DNA from: Chitinophaga sp. YR627
GTDB lineage: Bacteria > Bacteroidota > Bacteroidia > Chitinophagales > Chitinophagaceae
Assembly: GCF_900114995.1 (NCBI RefSeq)
Contig: NZ_FOUX01000005.1
Span: 186,001-250,000 of the forward strand
Direction: 5' to 3'
Length of the DNA: 64,000 nt
Below the pieces are notes generated by a model. It was not told the DNA's origin, searched no databases, and saw only the letters and a program-made list of their open reading frames with translations. The translations under genes were made by a program, and so were the position numbers. Positions 24,608 to 33,289 of the stretch are shown in pieces. Position 1 is the stretch's first letter. Every line of letters begins with the position of its first letter.

Positions 24608-25741
24608 TTATTTTTCCCTCCACCATTGCCGGAATACCTTCTCCTTATCATCCAGATAAACAACTTCCCCAATCACCGGCGTCACTAAAGGAATACCTAC
24701 CGCCTGATCCAGACGGGTAATCTCTCTTAAGGGTTCATCCCATCTATGTCTTGCCAATACAAATTTGGAAGAGTGTACCGGCAATAACCTCGATGCACCA
24801 AGGTCCTGTGCTGCCTGTAATACCTCTCCCGGTAAACAATGCACGTAATGCCAGGCACTATCATACTGCCCGTTTTCGATGATAGCCAGATCCACCGGAC
24901 CATAAGCCTTTCCGATCTCTTTAAAATGTTTACCATACCCACTGTCTCCGCTGACATATATTTTCCGCTGCGTGGTCTGTATTATAAACGACATCCACAA
25001 GGTGTTGTTCTGACTGAATCCTCTGCCGGATTGATGTCTTGCAGGTGTAGCTGTTATCTTCAGACTACCATCAGCAGCCTGTGGAGCTGATTCATACCAG
25101 GCCAGTTCTATGATCTTGTTAGCCGGATAACCCCATCGCTCGAAATGTGCACCTACCCCAAGACCACAGATCACCTTCTTCGTTTTGTCCTTTAATGCAA
25201 GTATTGTTTCATAATCCAGGTGATCGTAGTGGTCATGTGATATTAGCAGATAATCTATTTCAGGAAAATCAGCAGCCGAATAAATATCCGTACCATGGAA
25301 AGGCCTCACCGTACCTGGCACCGGCGAGGCATGCTGACTGAATATAGGATCGATCAGGATACGCTTTCCTTCCAGCTGTATATAACAGGATGAGTGTCCA
25401 AACCAGATCACCACATCCGTATCCTTTGGCAATTGCTGCAGATCCGTTTTGATGGCAGGAATATCCTTTTCAGGATAACGGCCGGGATATGTTGCAAATA
25501 ATGCTTTCATCATTTCACCGGAAAAACTATACCCAGGCGCAAAAGTCGGTGTTGCCTCCAGGTTCTCAAAATGACCATTCCGGTAATTTGCATAGTGCTG
25601 AATACGCGTGAGCCGCTGTCCCTCCGGCGCCTTACCAAATTGTGGCAAACGCATGAATACAAGCGTCACAATACTCAATAATGCAATCAGCGATAACAGT
25701 ACAATAGCAATGATCTTTATAACTTTCCGCAATCTTTTCAT
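24608..25741 (-). CDS. Membrane-anchored MBL-fold metallo-hydrolase
   Basis: 377 residues. The N-terminal segment (about 8-30) is a membrane anchor or uncleaved signal. The MBL domain begins WFGHSSCYIQLEGKRILIDP and has the metal motif SHDHYDHLDYETI (HxHxDH complete), then SGDSGYGKHF and PVHSSKF as later metal ligands. This arrangement resembles UlaG/NAPE-PLD-like hydrolases, probably acting on lipid or lactone esters in the periplasm. Substrate unknown. Its upstream neighbour, an NAD-binding protein, ends 9 bp before it, so they form an operon. Confidence 0.85.
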   Translation of the reverse strand: MKRLRKVIKIIAIVLLSLIALLSIVTLVFMRLPQFGKAPEGQRLTRIQHYANYRNGHFENLEATPTFAPGYSFSGEMMKALFATYPGRYPEKDIPAIKTDLQQLPKDTDVVIWFGHSSCYIQLEGKRILIDPIFSQHASPVPGTVRPFHGTDIYSAADFPEIDYLLISHDHYDHLDYETILALKDKTKKVICGLGVGAHFERWGYPANKIIELAWYESAPQAADGSLKITATPARHQSGRGFSQNNTLWMSFIIQTTQRKIYVSGDSGYGKHFKEIGKAYGPVDLAIIENGQYDSAWHYVHCLPGEVLQAAQDLGASRLLPVHSSKFVLARHRWDEPLREITRLDQAVGIPLVTPVIGEVVYLDDKEKVFRQWWREK

Positions 25742-25750
25742 GCTGTTCTT

Positions 25751-26398
25751 TTAAGCTACTGCCAGTCTTTTGATGTCACTTATTTCCAGTGTCCGTACTG
25801 TATATCCTTTCAACACAGCATGGATCATAGAAAGTCCTACCTCCTGCAGGGTACACGATTGAGAAGGGAACAATAAAGGGAATATCGGTACGATGATCTT
25901 ATAAAAAGTCTTTACGTTCTGCTGGCCCTTCGTCGGCTTCATAAAACCAGGACGAAAATTATATTGCGCTTTGAATGGCAGCTTAGCCAATGCATTCTCT
26001 GCCTTTCCTTTTACGCGTGCCCACATGATCTTTCCCTTTTCAGACGCATCCGTATGACTACCAGACACGAAGTTGAATACCATATCAGGATTCAGGGACA
26101 ACATAACTTTGGCAAAATTAATGGTCAGGTCATAGGTAATATGGGTGTATACTTCTTCTGTCAGACCTACCGAACTGATCCCCGCACAATAAAAGCAGGC
26201 GTCATAACCGATAAGCTGGGACTTTACTGCATTCAGCTCCATAAAATCAGGTACAATACATTCCCTGAGCTTTGGATGTTGTATGCCGGAAGGCTTGCGG
26301 TTCACCATTAACACTGCACTGACATCATTATTGCGGAGACATTCGAGCAGAACGCCCTCTCCCACAAAACCAGTCGCACCTGTGATGATAACTTTCAT
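25751..26398 (-). CDS. NAD(P)-binding epimerase-like protein
   Basis: 215 residues, cytosolic. The Rossmann motif GATGFVGEGVLLECL starts at residue 7. FNFVSGSHTDASEKGKIMWARVKGKAENAL lies where extended SDRs carry the active site, but a regular YxxxK is absent, so this is an NmrA/atypical-SDR-like binding or reductase protein. It is the first gene of a two-gene operon with the MBL hydrolase. Exact activity unknown. Confidence 0.8.
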   Translation of the reverse strand: MKVIITGATGFVGEGVLLECLRNNDVSAVLMVNRKPSGIQHPKLRECIVPDFMELNAVKSQLIGYDACFYCAGISSVGLTEEVYTHITYDLTINFAKVMLSLNPDMVFNFVSGSHTDASEKGKIMWARVKGKAENALAKLPFKAQYNFRPGFMKPTKGQQNVKTFYKIIVPIFPLLFPSQSCTLQEVGLSMIHAVLKGYTVRTLEISDIKRLAVA

Positions 26399-26602
26399 AT
26401 TGTATCGAATTTTATAAAATGCTTTCTTTACCGGAGACGTTCTAACGCCGTTAATATTTTATATCTCCACAAAAAATTGTAAAATAAGGAGATATACGTA
26501 CAGCATTCCGGTCCGGCATTCCAGACACACACAAAATTCGTTGCAAATAAGGCATATTACTTTGCTGAAAAGTCCTTTTTCACTTTGTTGAAATGTCCAC
26601 TT

Positions 26603-27520
26603 TTAGCGAAAGGATTGTCTGAATGCAATGGGGGAAACATGGGTTTTCCGACGGAAAAGCCGGTTAAAAGACTGGGGATGCTCAAATCCGAGCTGATAGG
26701 CAATTTCTGCTACCGAACGATCACTCGTGCTCAGTATATCTTTCGCTTTTTCTATCAGTCGGTCCTGGATATGCTGCTGGGTACTCTGACCCGTCAGGGA
26801 TTTCAGCATATCGGTCAGGAAACGGGGAGAAACCGAGAGATGATCTGCGACTTCCTGCACGGTAGGTAAACCATCCAAAGGAGACTTTTCTGTATCAAAA
26901 CGCTCCGATAAATAGGCATTCATACGATCGATCAGGTCATTATACTTTGCCTTTCTTGTGAGGAACTGCCTGTTATAAAAACGGTTACTATAGTTGAGCA
27001 ATAACTCTATATGTGATACCATCACATCCTGACTGAACTGATCAATGTTATTCTGCAATTCTTCCAGCATGACTGCGAATAGTCCTTCTATGACCCTCTT
27101 TTCCTTCGCGGAAAGGAACAGGGCCTCCGCCACCGCATAGGAAAAGAAGCCGTAACGGCTGATCGTTCTTCCTAACTGATAATTCCGGATAAGATCGGGA
27201 TGAAAAAAGAAGGTATATCCTTCATATGTCTGTGGGTCATTCATCGCCATCGTCCGCTGATGAGGCGCTATGAAGGCAAGTCCTCCCTCTTCAAAATCAT
27301 AGTATCCCTGTCCGTATTTCACCTGACCTTTAAAATCGATCTTAAAAGAAACTTTATAGAAACTAAGGATAAAGGTATCTCCTGAGTCTTCTGCAGGAAC
27401 ACGGAGATTCCCCGATGGAATCAGCGCCACCAGTGGATGCAAGGGAGCAGGTAACTCCAGATACCGCATCAGGGCGGAAATACTATCAAATAGATGGGTA
27501 GATGGAGCGGATGCCTTCAT
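26603..27520 (-). CDS. AraC-family transcriptional regulator
   Basis: 305 residues. The N-terminal ~190 form a cupin-like sensor part; the C-terminus is a double HTH (VQEVADHLSVSPRFLTDMLKSLTGQ, then VAEIAYQLGFEHPQSFNRLFRRKTHVSPIAFRQ). It is paralogous to the regulator at 38437-39324. It lies 26 bp downstream of an SDR gene in the same direction, so SDR and regulator are probably cotranscribed and the regulator likely controls the pair. Ligand unknown. Confidence 0.87.
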   Translation of the reverse strand: MKASAPSTHLFDSISALMRYLELPAPLHPLVALIPSGNLRVPAEDSGDTFILSFYKVSFKIDFKGQVKYGQGYYDFEEGGLAFIAPHQRTMAMNDPQTYEGYTFFFHPDLIRNYQLGRTISRYGFFSYAVAEALFLSAKEKRVIEGLFAVMLEELQNNIDQFSQDVMVSHIELLLNYSNRFYNRQFLTRKAKYNDLIDRMNAYLSERFDTEKSPLDGLPTVQEVADHLSVSPRFLTDMLKSLTGQSTQQHIQDRLIEKAKDILSTSDRSVAEIAYQLGFEHPQSFNRLFRRKTHVSPIAFRQSFR

Positions 27521-27546
27521 AGCGTCTGAATTGAATAAGAAAAAGA

Positions 27547-28287
27547 CTATGCCTGTGCTGTAGGACGGATAACAAGTTCATTCACATCAACTGCTGCCGG
27601 CTGTTCAATGGCATACAAAATACCTGCCGCGATGGCCGCCGGTGCGATCGCCATCTTTTCCATGCCTGCAGATATCTGCGCTTTCAGCTCCTGGTTAGAC
27701 ATACCATTGCCCAGTTCTGTCTGTGTATAGCCGGGCGTAATAAGGGTAACCCTGAGATCGGGACCTGCTTCCTGTCTTAGTCCTTCTGAAATAAACCTTA
27801 CGGCCGATTTAGTAGCAGCATATACGCCCATATTGGGTATAATACGCAGTCCTGCTGTAGAGGCTACATTGATAAAATGTCCACCCCCCTGCTGACGGAA
27901 AACCGGTAATCCTGCAGCAATCCCATGCAGTACACCACGGATATTTACATCGATCATTTCATCCCATTCATCAACCGTAATATGATCCATGGGTGATAAA
28001 GCAGCGACGCCTGCGTTGTTGATCAGCACGTCCAGTCGTCCGAAATGCGCAAGTGCCAGACCAACCAGTGCTGTAAGGTCGGCCCGTTTCTTCACGTCTG
28101 TCACCGCATAGATCACCGCTCCTCCTGCCGCCGTAATCCGTGCAGCCAATGCCTGTAATCTATCTTCCCTTCTGGCGCCCAATACCACCTTCGCGCCTCT
28201 TTCTGCCAGCAGCAAAGCGGTTGCCTCACCAATGCCACTACTTGCGCCTGTTATCAGCACTACTTTTCCTGTTACATTGTTTTCCAT
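27547..28287 (-). CDS. SDR-family oxidoreductase
   Basis: 246 residues, normal length. TGASSGIGEATA cofactor motif at residues 14-25, NNAGVAALS, catalytic Ser in NVASTAG and an intact Y-A-A-T-K active site. It is a cytosolic NAD(P)-dependent reductase/dehydrogenase of the classical type; the substrate is unknown. It differs from the SDR at 827-1624 by keeping all catalytic residues. It is cotranscribed with the AraC regulator downstream. Confidence 0.92.
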   Translation of the reverse strand: MENNVTGKVVLITGASSGIGEATALLLAERGAKVVLGARREDRLQALAARITAAGGAVIYAVTDVKKRADLTALVGLALAHFGRLDVLINNAGVAALSPMDHITVDEWDEMIDVNIRGVLHGIAAGLPVFRQQGGGHFINVASTAGLRIIPNMGVYAATKSAVRFISEGLRQEAGPDLRVTLITPGYTQTELGNGMSNQELKAQISAGMEKMAIAPAAIAAGILYAIEQPAAVDVNELVIRPTAQA

Positions 28288-28385
28288 GATATTGAATTTT
28301 CATTTTCTGATACAAAATTCAACATGGATACACAGAAAACTGTAACCTAAATGGTATATGTTGTAACCCAATTAACCGAACCAGC

Positions 28386-28640
28386 TTAACAGTGATCCGG
28401 CAGAGGGATATTATTAACGGATAATAAGCTATCCAGACGGATCACCAGTCCGTTATCCATCCGCATATATTCCACCTTATTCAGTGCATACACATCCTCT
28501 ATACGGGCGGTTACATCCTGCTCTTTTCCCTCTTCATCCCTGAATACGATCCTGCAGATAGTACGCATGGTCGCCCAGGCTTCCAGACGGTCATAATAAT
28601 TACAGTCAATAGGCTGGTAAGGATTGTTGGACGTCTCCAT
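28386..28640 (-). CDS. Rof-like (Rho-binding antiterminator) protein
   Basis: 84 residues. YQPIDCNYYDRLEAWATMRT near the N-terminus followed by CRIVFRDEEGKEQDVTARIEDV matches the Rof/RNase P29-like small beta-barrel family, in which the first motif is diagnostic. In E. coli Rof binds Rho and reduces termination. The role here is inferred by family only; no Rho-linked neighbour is seen. It is divergent from the secreted protein at 28797. Confidence 0.7.
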   Translation of the reverse strand: METSNNPYQPIDCNYYDRLEAWATMRTICRIVFRDEEGKEQDVTARIEDVYALNKVEYMRMDNGLVIRLDSLLSVNNIPLPDHC

Positions 28641-28796
28641 ACAAGGATGTTTTTAAAGTTAGCTTTATATATAAATTTCTGACCATTTAAGACAGCGTTC
28701 AGACCGCTCATAAAGCCTTAACAATGCTTAACAGTACGGTCCCTGCTCTTGTACAACAAGTTTACTATTTTACGCCAACAATACAAAGGCTATACT

Positions 28797-29858
28797 ATGA
28801 AGACATTGTTTCTGTTTATCTGTCTGCTGACGTCCGGCTCCCTCATGCCGCTGAGCGCTCACCAGGCAATTATTGCTGCTGATACGACAACATCCGGTAT
28901 TACGGCTGCCTCACCGGCAGCAACGAATCTTACCATGTTCGGACGTGGTATCTATCCGGGTGATGATACAACTTACACACAACTAAAAAGTTCCGGATTT
29001 ACCACCGTCATTCTCTCCAGTTTCTATATTCATTCCAACGGAGATGTGTACTCAGGTGATGATCATACTAATCCGATCATTCATGAGGGCAAATTTGTTG
29101 GCAGTCAGGAATGGTTAAAAAGAGTGGCGTCCCTGAAAAAGGGCACATCTACCGTAACACGTACAGAGATCCTGCTGGAAGGAAGATGGTTCAATCAGCC
29201 GCCCAATACCTATGACTACATCCAGGACTGGTACGATGCCTCCAAAAAAGTACCTGGTATCGTAACAGGTGTAGGTGTGAATAGTACATTGTACAATATC
29301 TGTAAGATCTTCAAAGAAGATATTGGTGTAGACGCAGTATGTATAGACGATGAATCTGTATACAACAGCGAATCCATTGCACAATTAGGCGAAATGATCG
29401 GGCAACTGGGTATACACATGACCCTGTGCCCCTTCCGTAAAACCGAGTACTGGAAAGACGTGATCTGCCGCTCCAAACCAGGACTGATCGATGCCGTGTA
29501 TTTACAGTGTTATGATGGTGGTAGAAACAATGTGCCGGGCGACTGGGTAACGAAACTGAACACCGCATTACCGGTATACCCGATCTTCCTGTGCAGAGGC
29601 GCTTTCAGCAACTGTGGTCCTGTACACAACAGTAAATCACCTGCGGATATCAAAGCAGAAATGGTCCGTTTCAGAAAAGATTATCCGGGTATGAGCGGTG
29701 GCGCTATCTGGCAACTGGCCGATGTAAAAAGCTATATTAAGAGTAACTGTGCGGTTCAGGCCCCTGAATCAGGTACGGCTGCGACAGTTGTTCAGTATAT
29801 CAGCGATCTGAAAAATAGTTTACAGGAAGGACTGGAAAATCAGGCGCCAACTAAATAG
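28797..29858 (+). CDS. Secreted protein of unknown function, TIM-barrel-like
   Basis: About 353 residues from ATG 28797, where the signal peptide MKTLFLFICLLTSGSLMPLSA starts; the frame upstream to 28749 is not used. The mature part alternates strands and helices (FGRGIYPGDDTTYTQL, FTTVILSSFYI, GVDAVCIDDES, IHMTLCPF, DAVYLQCYDGG, GGAIWQLAD), which suggests a barrel similar to GH18 or related glycosidases, though the GH18 DxxDxDxE motif is absent. DAVCIDDES is the most likely active-site strand. I do not recognise the family. It stands alone before a large inverted repeat. Confidence 0.7.
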   Translation: MKTLFLFICLLTSGSLMPLSAHQAIIAADTTTSGITAASPAATNLTMFGRGIYPGDDTTYTQLKSSGFTTVILSSFYIHSNGDVYSGDDHTNPIIHEGKFVGSQEWLKRVASLKKGTSTVTRTEILLEGRWFNQPPNTYDYIQDWYDASKKVPGIVTGVGVNSTLYNICKIFKEDIGVDAVCIDDESVYNSESIAQLGEMIGQLGIHMTLCPFRKTEYWKDVICRSKPGLIDAVYLQCYDGGRNNVPGDWVTKLNTALPVYPIFLCRGAFSNCGPVHNSKSPADIKAEMVRFRKDYPGMSGGAIWQLADVKSYIKSNCAVQAPESGTAATVVQYISDLKNSLQEGLENQAPTK

Positions 29859-29886
29859 CGTATCTTTGCTTGAATACTGTTCAGAT

Positions 29887-29967
29887 ATAGTTATACTATA
29901 GTTATGGTCCGTTAGTGCTGCGAAAAAAAGGGAGCACTAACGGACCATAACTATAGTATAAGTATAG
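29887..29967. repeat. 34-bp near-perfect inverted repeat between convergent genes
   Basis: Arms 29887-29920 and 29934-29967 pair over 34 bp with one mismatch (29891/29963), around a 13-nt A-rich loop. Much longer than the other terminators in the window, and not followed by a T run. It may be a bidirectional terminator, or the relic of a palindromic mobile element. Confidence 0.85.
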
Positions 29968-29979
29968 TCTAACCCTTAT

Positions 29980-30753
29980 CTATGGCAATAATAATTTAGT
30001 CTTTATAATATCATTGTAAGAAGCTGCTGTTTTCACCTTAGACCCTTTCCTGTCATTCATCAGCAGCATAAAAGTGCCTTTAAAGTATTTCTGTATCTCC
30101 CGTATTTTAAGTTTATTAACTATATAACTACGATGCACCCGCACAAATGTTTCCGGTAACCTGCTTTCAAGATAACTCAGTGAATAATCTATCAATTGTT
30201 CTTCCCCTTCAGTATGCACAACAACGTACTTCTCCTTTGCTTCCAGTAACACAACATCCTGTACATGCACCAGGAAGATCTTATCACCTGTCCTCACAGG
30301 TATCGTACTGATACGCGGCTCTTGTTGCTGTTCGCCGAGCAACATTTTTATCCTGGACAACAAATCCCCTTCCTGTTTAGGTCGTTGACGGATCCTGTTG
30401 ATCGTCATCTCCAGGCGCTCTTCTTCAACAGGCTTCAGCAAATAATCCAGTGAGTTTTTTTCAAAGGCCCGGATAGCATATTCTTCATAAGCTGTCACAA
30501 AAACAATCATGGGTGTATAAGTCAGCCGGTCCAGTACTTCAAACCCATTAAACCCTGGCATACGAATATCCAGGAATACCAGTTCCGGCCGCAGACTGTT
30601 AATCAGTTCTACAGCAGTAGCGCCGTCCATAGCTTCTCCGATAATATTAATCTGCGGATAAACCTGGAGCGCTTTTTTCAAACGGTGAATGGCGATGGCT
30701 TCGTCATCCACGAGCAACGTTGTCACTATTTCCTGGAATAATGATCCGGACAT
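29980..30753 (-). CDS. LytTR-type response regulator
   Basis: 257 residues: receiver domain with the acidic pair DDE (residues 16-18), phosphoacceptor Asp62 in FLDIRMPG, conserved Thr/Lys region (FVTAYEEYA, YLLKPVEEERL), then a LytTR DNA-binding domain (VVLLEAKEKYVVVHTEGEEQ, ...FVRVHRSYIVN). It pairs with the histidine kinase upstream; the two frames overlap by 50 bp if ATG 30753 is the start, or 23 bp if GTG 30726 is used. LytTR regulators often control surface or transport genes, but no target is indicated here. Confidence 0.93.
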   Translation of the reverse strand: MSGSLFQEIVTTLLVDDEAIAIHRLKKALQVYPQINIIGEAMDGATAVELINSLRPELVFLDIRMPGFNGFEVLDRLTYTPMIVFVTAYEEYAIRAFEKNSLDYLLKPVEEERLEMTINRIRQRPKQEGDLLSRIKMLLGEQQQEPRISTIPVRTGDKIFLVHVQDVVLLEAKEKYVVVHTEGEEQLIDYSLSYLESRLPETFVRVHRSYIVNKLKIREIQKYFKGTFMLLMNDRKGSKVKTAASYNDIIKTKLLLP

Positions 30754-31741
30754 ATTTTTCTGGCGTATTATTAAGTTCTATCGTATAATTATCTGCGTAT
30801 AACAGCTTCAGTTTATTCATAACCATCTGCAACCCCATACCCGTTCCCGGTATATCCGGAAATGCAGGCCCTGAGTCTGCAATACGTATCACCAGTTGTG
30901 TACCTTGCAGGGATATCTGCACATCGATATCCCCATCTGCCGCCATCGTTTCTATCCCGTGTTTTACCGCATTCTCTACCAACGGTTGCAGTATAAAAGA
31001 AGGCATCTGCCTGTGCAGTGTGTCCGGGTCTGCGTGAATAGTATAACGCATCCTGTTACCATATCTGATCTGCTGCATATGCAGATAGGTGGTGATGATA
31101 TCCAGTTCATCCTTTACAGGGTGGCAGGTAACGCTATCTTTATTCAGCGTGAAACGGAAAAACTTCGACAACAATAAGACCAGTTCTTCTGCTTTCGCCG
31201 GATCCTGGGAAATAAGTCCGGCGATCGTATTATGCATGTTATACAGAAAATGCGGATTGATCTTCGCACGCAGCAATTCCAGTTCGAAAGCAGTCTGCTG
31301 TTGTTCCAGCTGCAATAAACGATATTGCTGTTGCAGCATCCGTGCATTGGCCATACTCTTCCATTCCTCACTAACATAAATAGGAATCGCGATAACCATT
31401 ACCACCAGTATATTCAGGATATAAATGCTGCCAGCACTGAAAGGCACAAATGGTTCTCCCATGATGCCCGCCCGCATGATCAATGTAAGTTCTGTTCCGG
31501 TCAATGCTACCAGTATCAGCAATAATATCATCACAATCACTTTAAGGACAGCATTGGTAAAGCGGTTGATAAAATACCCTCTGTACCAGATCAGCAACGT
31601 CATCAGTGATCCGATATTGACGCTTGACAACACATTGACAGCAATCCGTATAAAGCGATGATCATACGTAAAGTACAGATAAGTGCCAAAGGTGGCCCCA
31701 ATCAGGATACACAGTAATAAAGTCTTTATAGCCGGATGCAT
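30704..31741 (-). CDS. Sensor histidine kinase of the LytS/YehU (His_kinase) type
   Basis: 345 residues. Four membrane segments (about 8-28, 35-55, 65-85, 105-125) precede a coiled-coil and the His_kinase domain with phosphoacceptor His164 in NPHFLYNMHNTI. The ATPase part has QPLVENAVKHGI and GTGMGLQMVMNKL. It phosphorylates the LytTR regulator encoded directly downstream. A DUF2306-like membrane protein gene ends 1 bp upstream of its ATG; it may help the sensing step (inference). Confidence 0.92.
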   Translation of the reverse strand: MHPAIKTLLLCILIGATFGTYLYFTYDHRFIRIAVNVLSSVNIGSLMTLLIWYRGYFINRFTNAVLKVIVMILLLILVALTGTELTLIMRAGIMGEPFVPFSAGSIYILNILVVMVIAIPIYVSEEWKSMANARMLQQQYRLLQLEQQQTAFELELLRAKINPHFLYNMHNTIAGLISQDPAKAEELVLLLSKFFRFTLNKDSVTCHPVKDELDIITTYLHMQQIRYGNRMRYTIHADPDTLHRQMPSFILQPLVENAVKHGIETMAADGDIDVQISLQGTQLVIRIADSGPAFPDIPGTGMGLQMVMNKLKLLYADNYTIELNNTPEKYVRIIIPGNSDNVARG

Positions 31742-31742
31742 A

Positions 31743-32408
31743 TTAATTGATCTGAAGTGCAGTTTTTCGCTGAAAAGACAGCCGCCTGGTGGCTAACAGA
31801 ATAAAGATAATAATTGTAGCAGTCAAACCAACCATAGAAGGCAGGAATTGACTATAAGGCTTGTACTGTGGCAACACGGTACCTGTAAACGCGGAGAACA
31901 GGGCACTCAATGCGCTGAACATTTTATAGACATGCTCATACATGACCATGCGTCTCCGCATAGCAGCAGTCATCAGCCCCCGGCCAAGATCATACGCACA
32001 TACAATAAACAATGCGCCCAGGGTGGAATAAATGATCACCGGCGCCCAGTACAAACCCGCATGCTGCACATAATACAGGTAATAGGCTCCGCAGGACAGT
32101 GCCACCAGCGGTATGATATAATCCAATAGTGCCGGCGGCTGACCAAAGCGCCTGATCGTCCTGATACCACTGAAACAATTATATCCACTCAGCAGCGTAA
32201 TCACCAGTAAAAAGTGATTACGGTTAAATATTATCACGCCTGCCAGTCCGGTAGTGATCACAACGATCATCAGATACATAAAAACCCTTCCCAGCTGCCG
32301 GTGCCTGCTACTGCTTTTACTGACAATCACCGCAGCGATTCCGGTGATCAGTGCAAGGATACCTGCTATTACATGGATCCCGATGTTTAGATGGTGTACT
32401 ATTTCCAT
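31743..32408 (-). CDS. DUF2306-like membrane protein
   Basis: About 221 residues with six to seven hydrophobic segments. The first loop contains SSSRHRQLGRVFMYLM, the conserved His region of DUF2306-type proteins. ATG 32408 (MEIVHHLNIG) is preferred over 32429, because a -7-like element (TTGCTTTG on the minus strand, 32434-32427) overlaps the earlier ATG. The stop codon is 1 bp before the histidine kinase start, so a three-gene operon is likely. Function unknown. Confidence 0.72.
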   Translation of the reverse strand: MEIVHHLNIGIHVIAGILALITGIAAVIVSKSSSRHRQLGRVFMYLMIVVITTGLAGVIIFNRNHFLLVITLLSGYNCFSGIRTIRRFGQPPALLDYIIPLVALSCGAYYLYYVQHAGLYWAPVIIYSTLGALFIVCAYDLGRGLMTAAMRRRMVMYEHVYKMFSALSALFSAFTGTVLPQYKPYSQFLPSMVGLTATIIIFILLATRRLSFQRKTALQIN

Positions 32409-32615
32409 ATGCAATTGATTTGATAGCAAAGCAACTACAAGCGGGGACCGATGACAATGAGTTTCCGACGAAACGGGACAGACGGCGATGAAATGGTTAA
32501 ATATTTCCCAAAAATGGGATTGCAGCCTGGTAATGATCCCCTTGCTGGCTGATTCATATTATATTTAAGCTGTATTGAAGATCATGGGCTGACCGACTAT
32601 TTTATGACCCAGAAC

Positions 32616-32638
32616 GCTGGTATGTATGCTGTACCAGC
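32616..32638. repeat. Short perfect inverted repeat before the ABC operon
   Basis: GCTGGTA / TACCAGC with a 9-nt centre, ending 15 bp before the ABC ATPase start. It may be an operator or a hairpin in the leader affecting translation. Confidence 0.45.
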
Positions 32639-32653
32639 CGACAAGCCAAGTAT

Positions 32654-33289
32654 ATGCTGCGGATCGCGAACTTTAAGAAATCATACCATCAACATCCGGT
32701 ACTGGATGTACAATCCCTGGAACTAGGCCCCGGTATTCACTGGATCAAAGGCGTGAATGGTTCCGGTAAAAGCACGCTCCTGAAAGCGATTGCCGGCATT
32801 ATTGATTTTTCCGGTGATATTCTCCTGGACAATGTCAGCATCCGGCAACAACCAGTCGATTACCGCAGGAAAGTCAACTTCGCAGAAGCGGAACCGGTAT
32901 TCCCTGAATTTCTTACCGGACGGGAGATGATCCGGCTGTTTGCGACCGCCAAACAGGCGCCTGCCGGACAGGAAACGCCCTATCTGGAAAGCATGCAGAT
33001 GCAGTCCTATCTTGACCAGCCCTTAGGCAGCTATTCCAGTGGTATGCTCAAAAAACTATCCCTGGTACTGGCCTTTACCGGCACACCCCGGCTCATACTG
33101 CTGGACGAACCGCTGATCACACTGGACACCGCCTCTCTGGATATATTATATGGCTGGATCAGGGAACGTTATACATCACAGGGAACATCCTTCCTGTTAT
33201 CCTCCCATCAGAGCATAGAACAGGATGCCCTTGTTGTCAATAGCGTCCTTCAGACAGCCGATAAAACCGTAAAACAGCTCGCAGGATGA
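32654..33289 (+). CDS. ABC transporter ATP-binding protein
   Basis: 211 residues, a short ATPase. Walker A GVNGSGKST (about residues 35-43), signature YSSGMLKKLS, Walker B LILLDEP and the switch His in LLSSHQS. Its stop overlaps the start of the membrane partner by 4 bp (ATGA type), so they are translationally coupled. The pair looks like a two-component exporter or a membrane complex of the bacteriocin/gliding type; there is no periplasmic binding protein. Confidence 0.93.
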   Translation: MLRIANFKKSYHQHPVLDVQSLELGPGIHWIKGVNGSGKSTLLKAIAGIIDFSGDILLDNVSIRQQPVDYRRKVNFAEAEPVFPEFLTGREMIRLFATAKQAPAGQETPYLESMQMQSYLDQPLGSYSSGMLKKLSLVLAFTGTPRLILLDEPLITLDTASLDILYGWIRERYTSQGTSFLLSSHQSIEQDALVVNSVLQTADKTVKQLAG

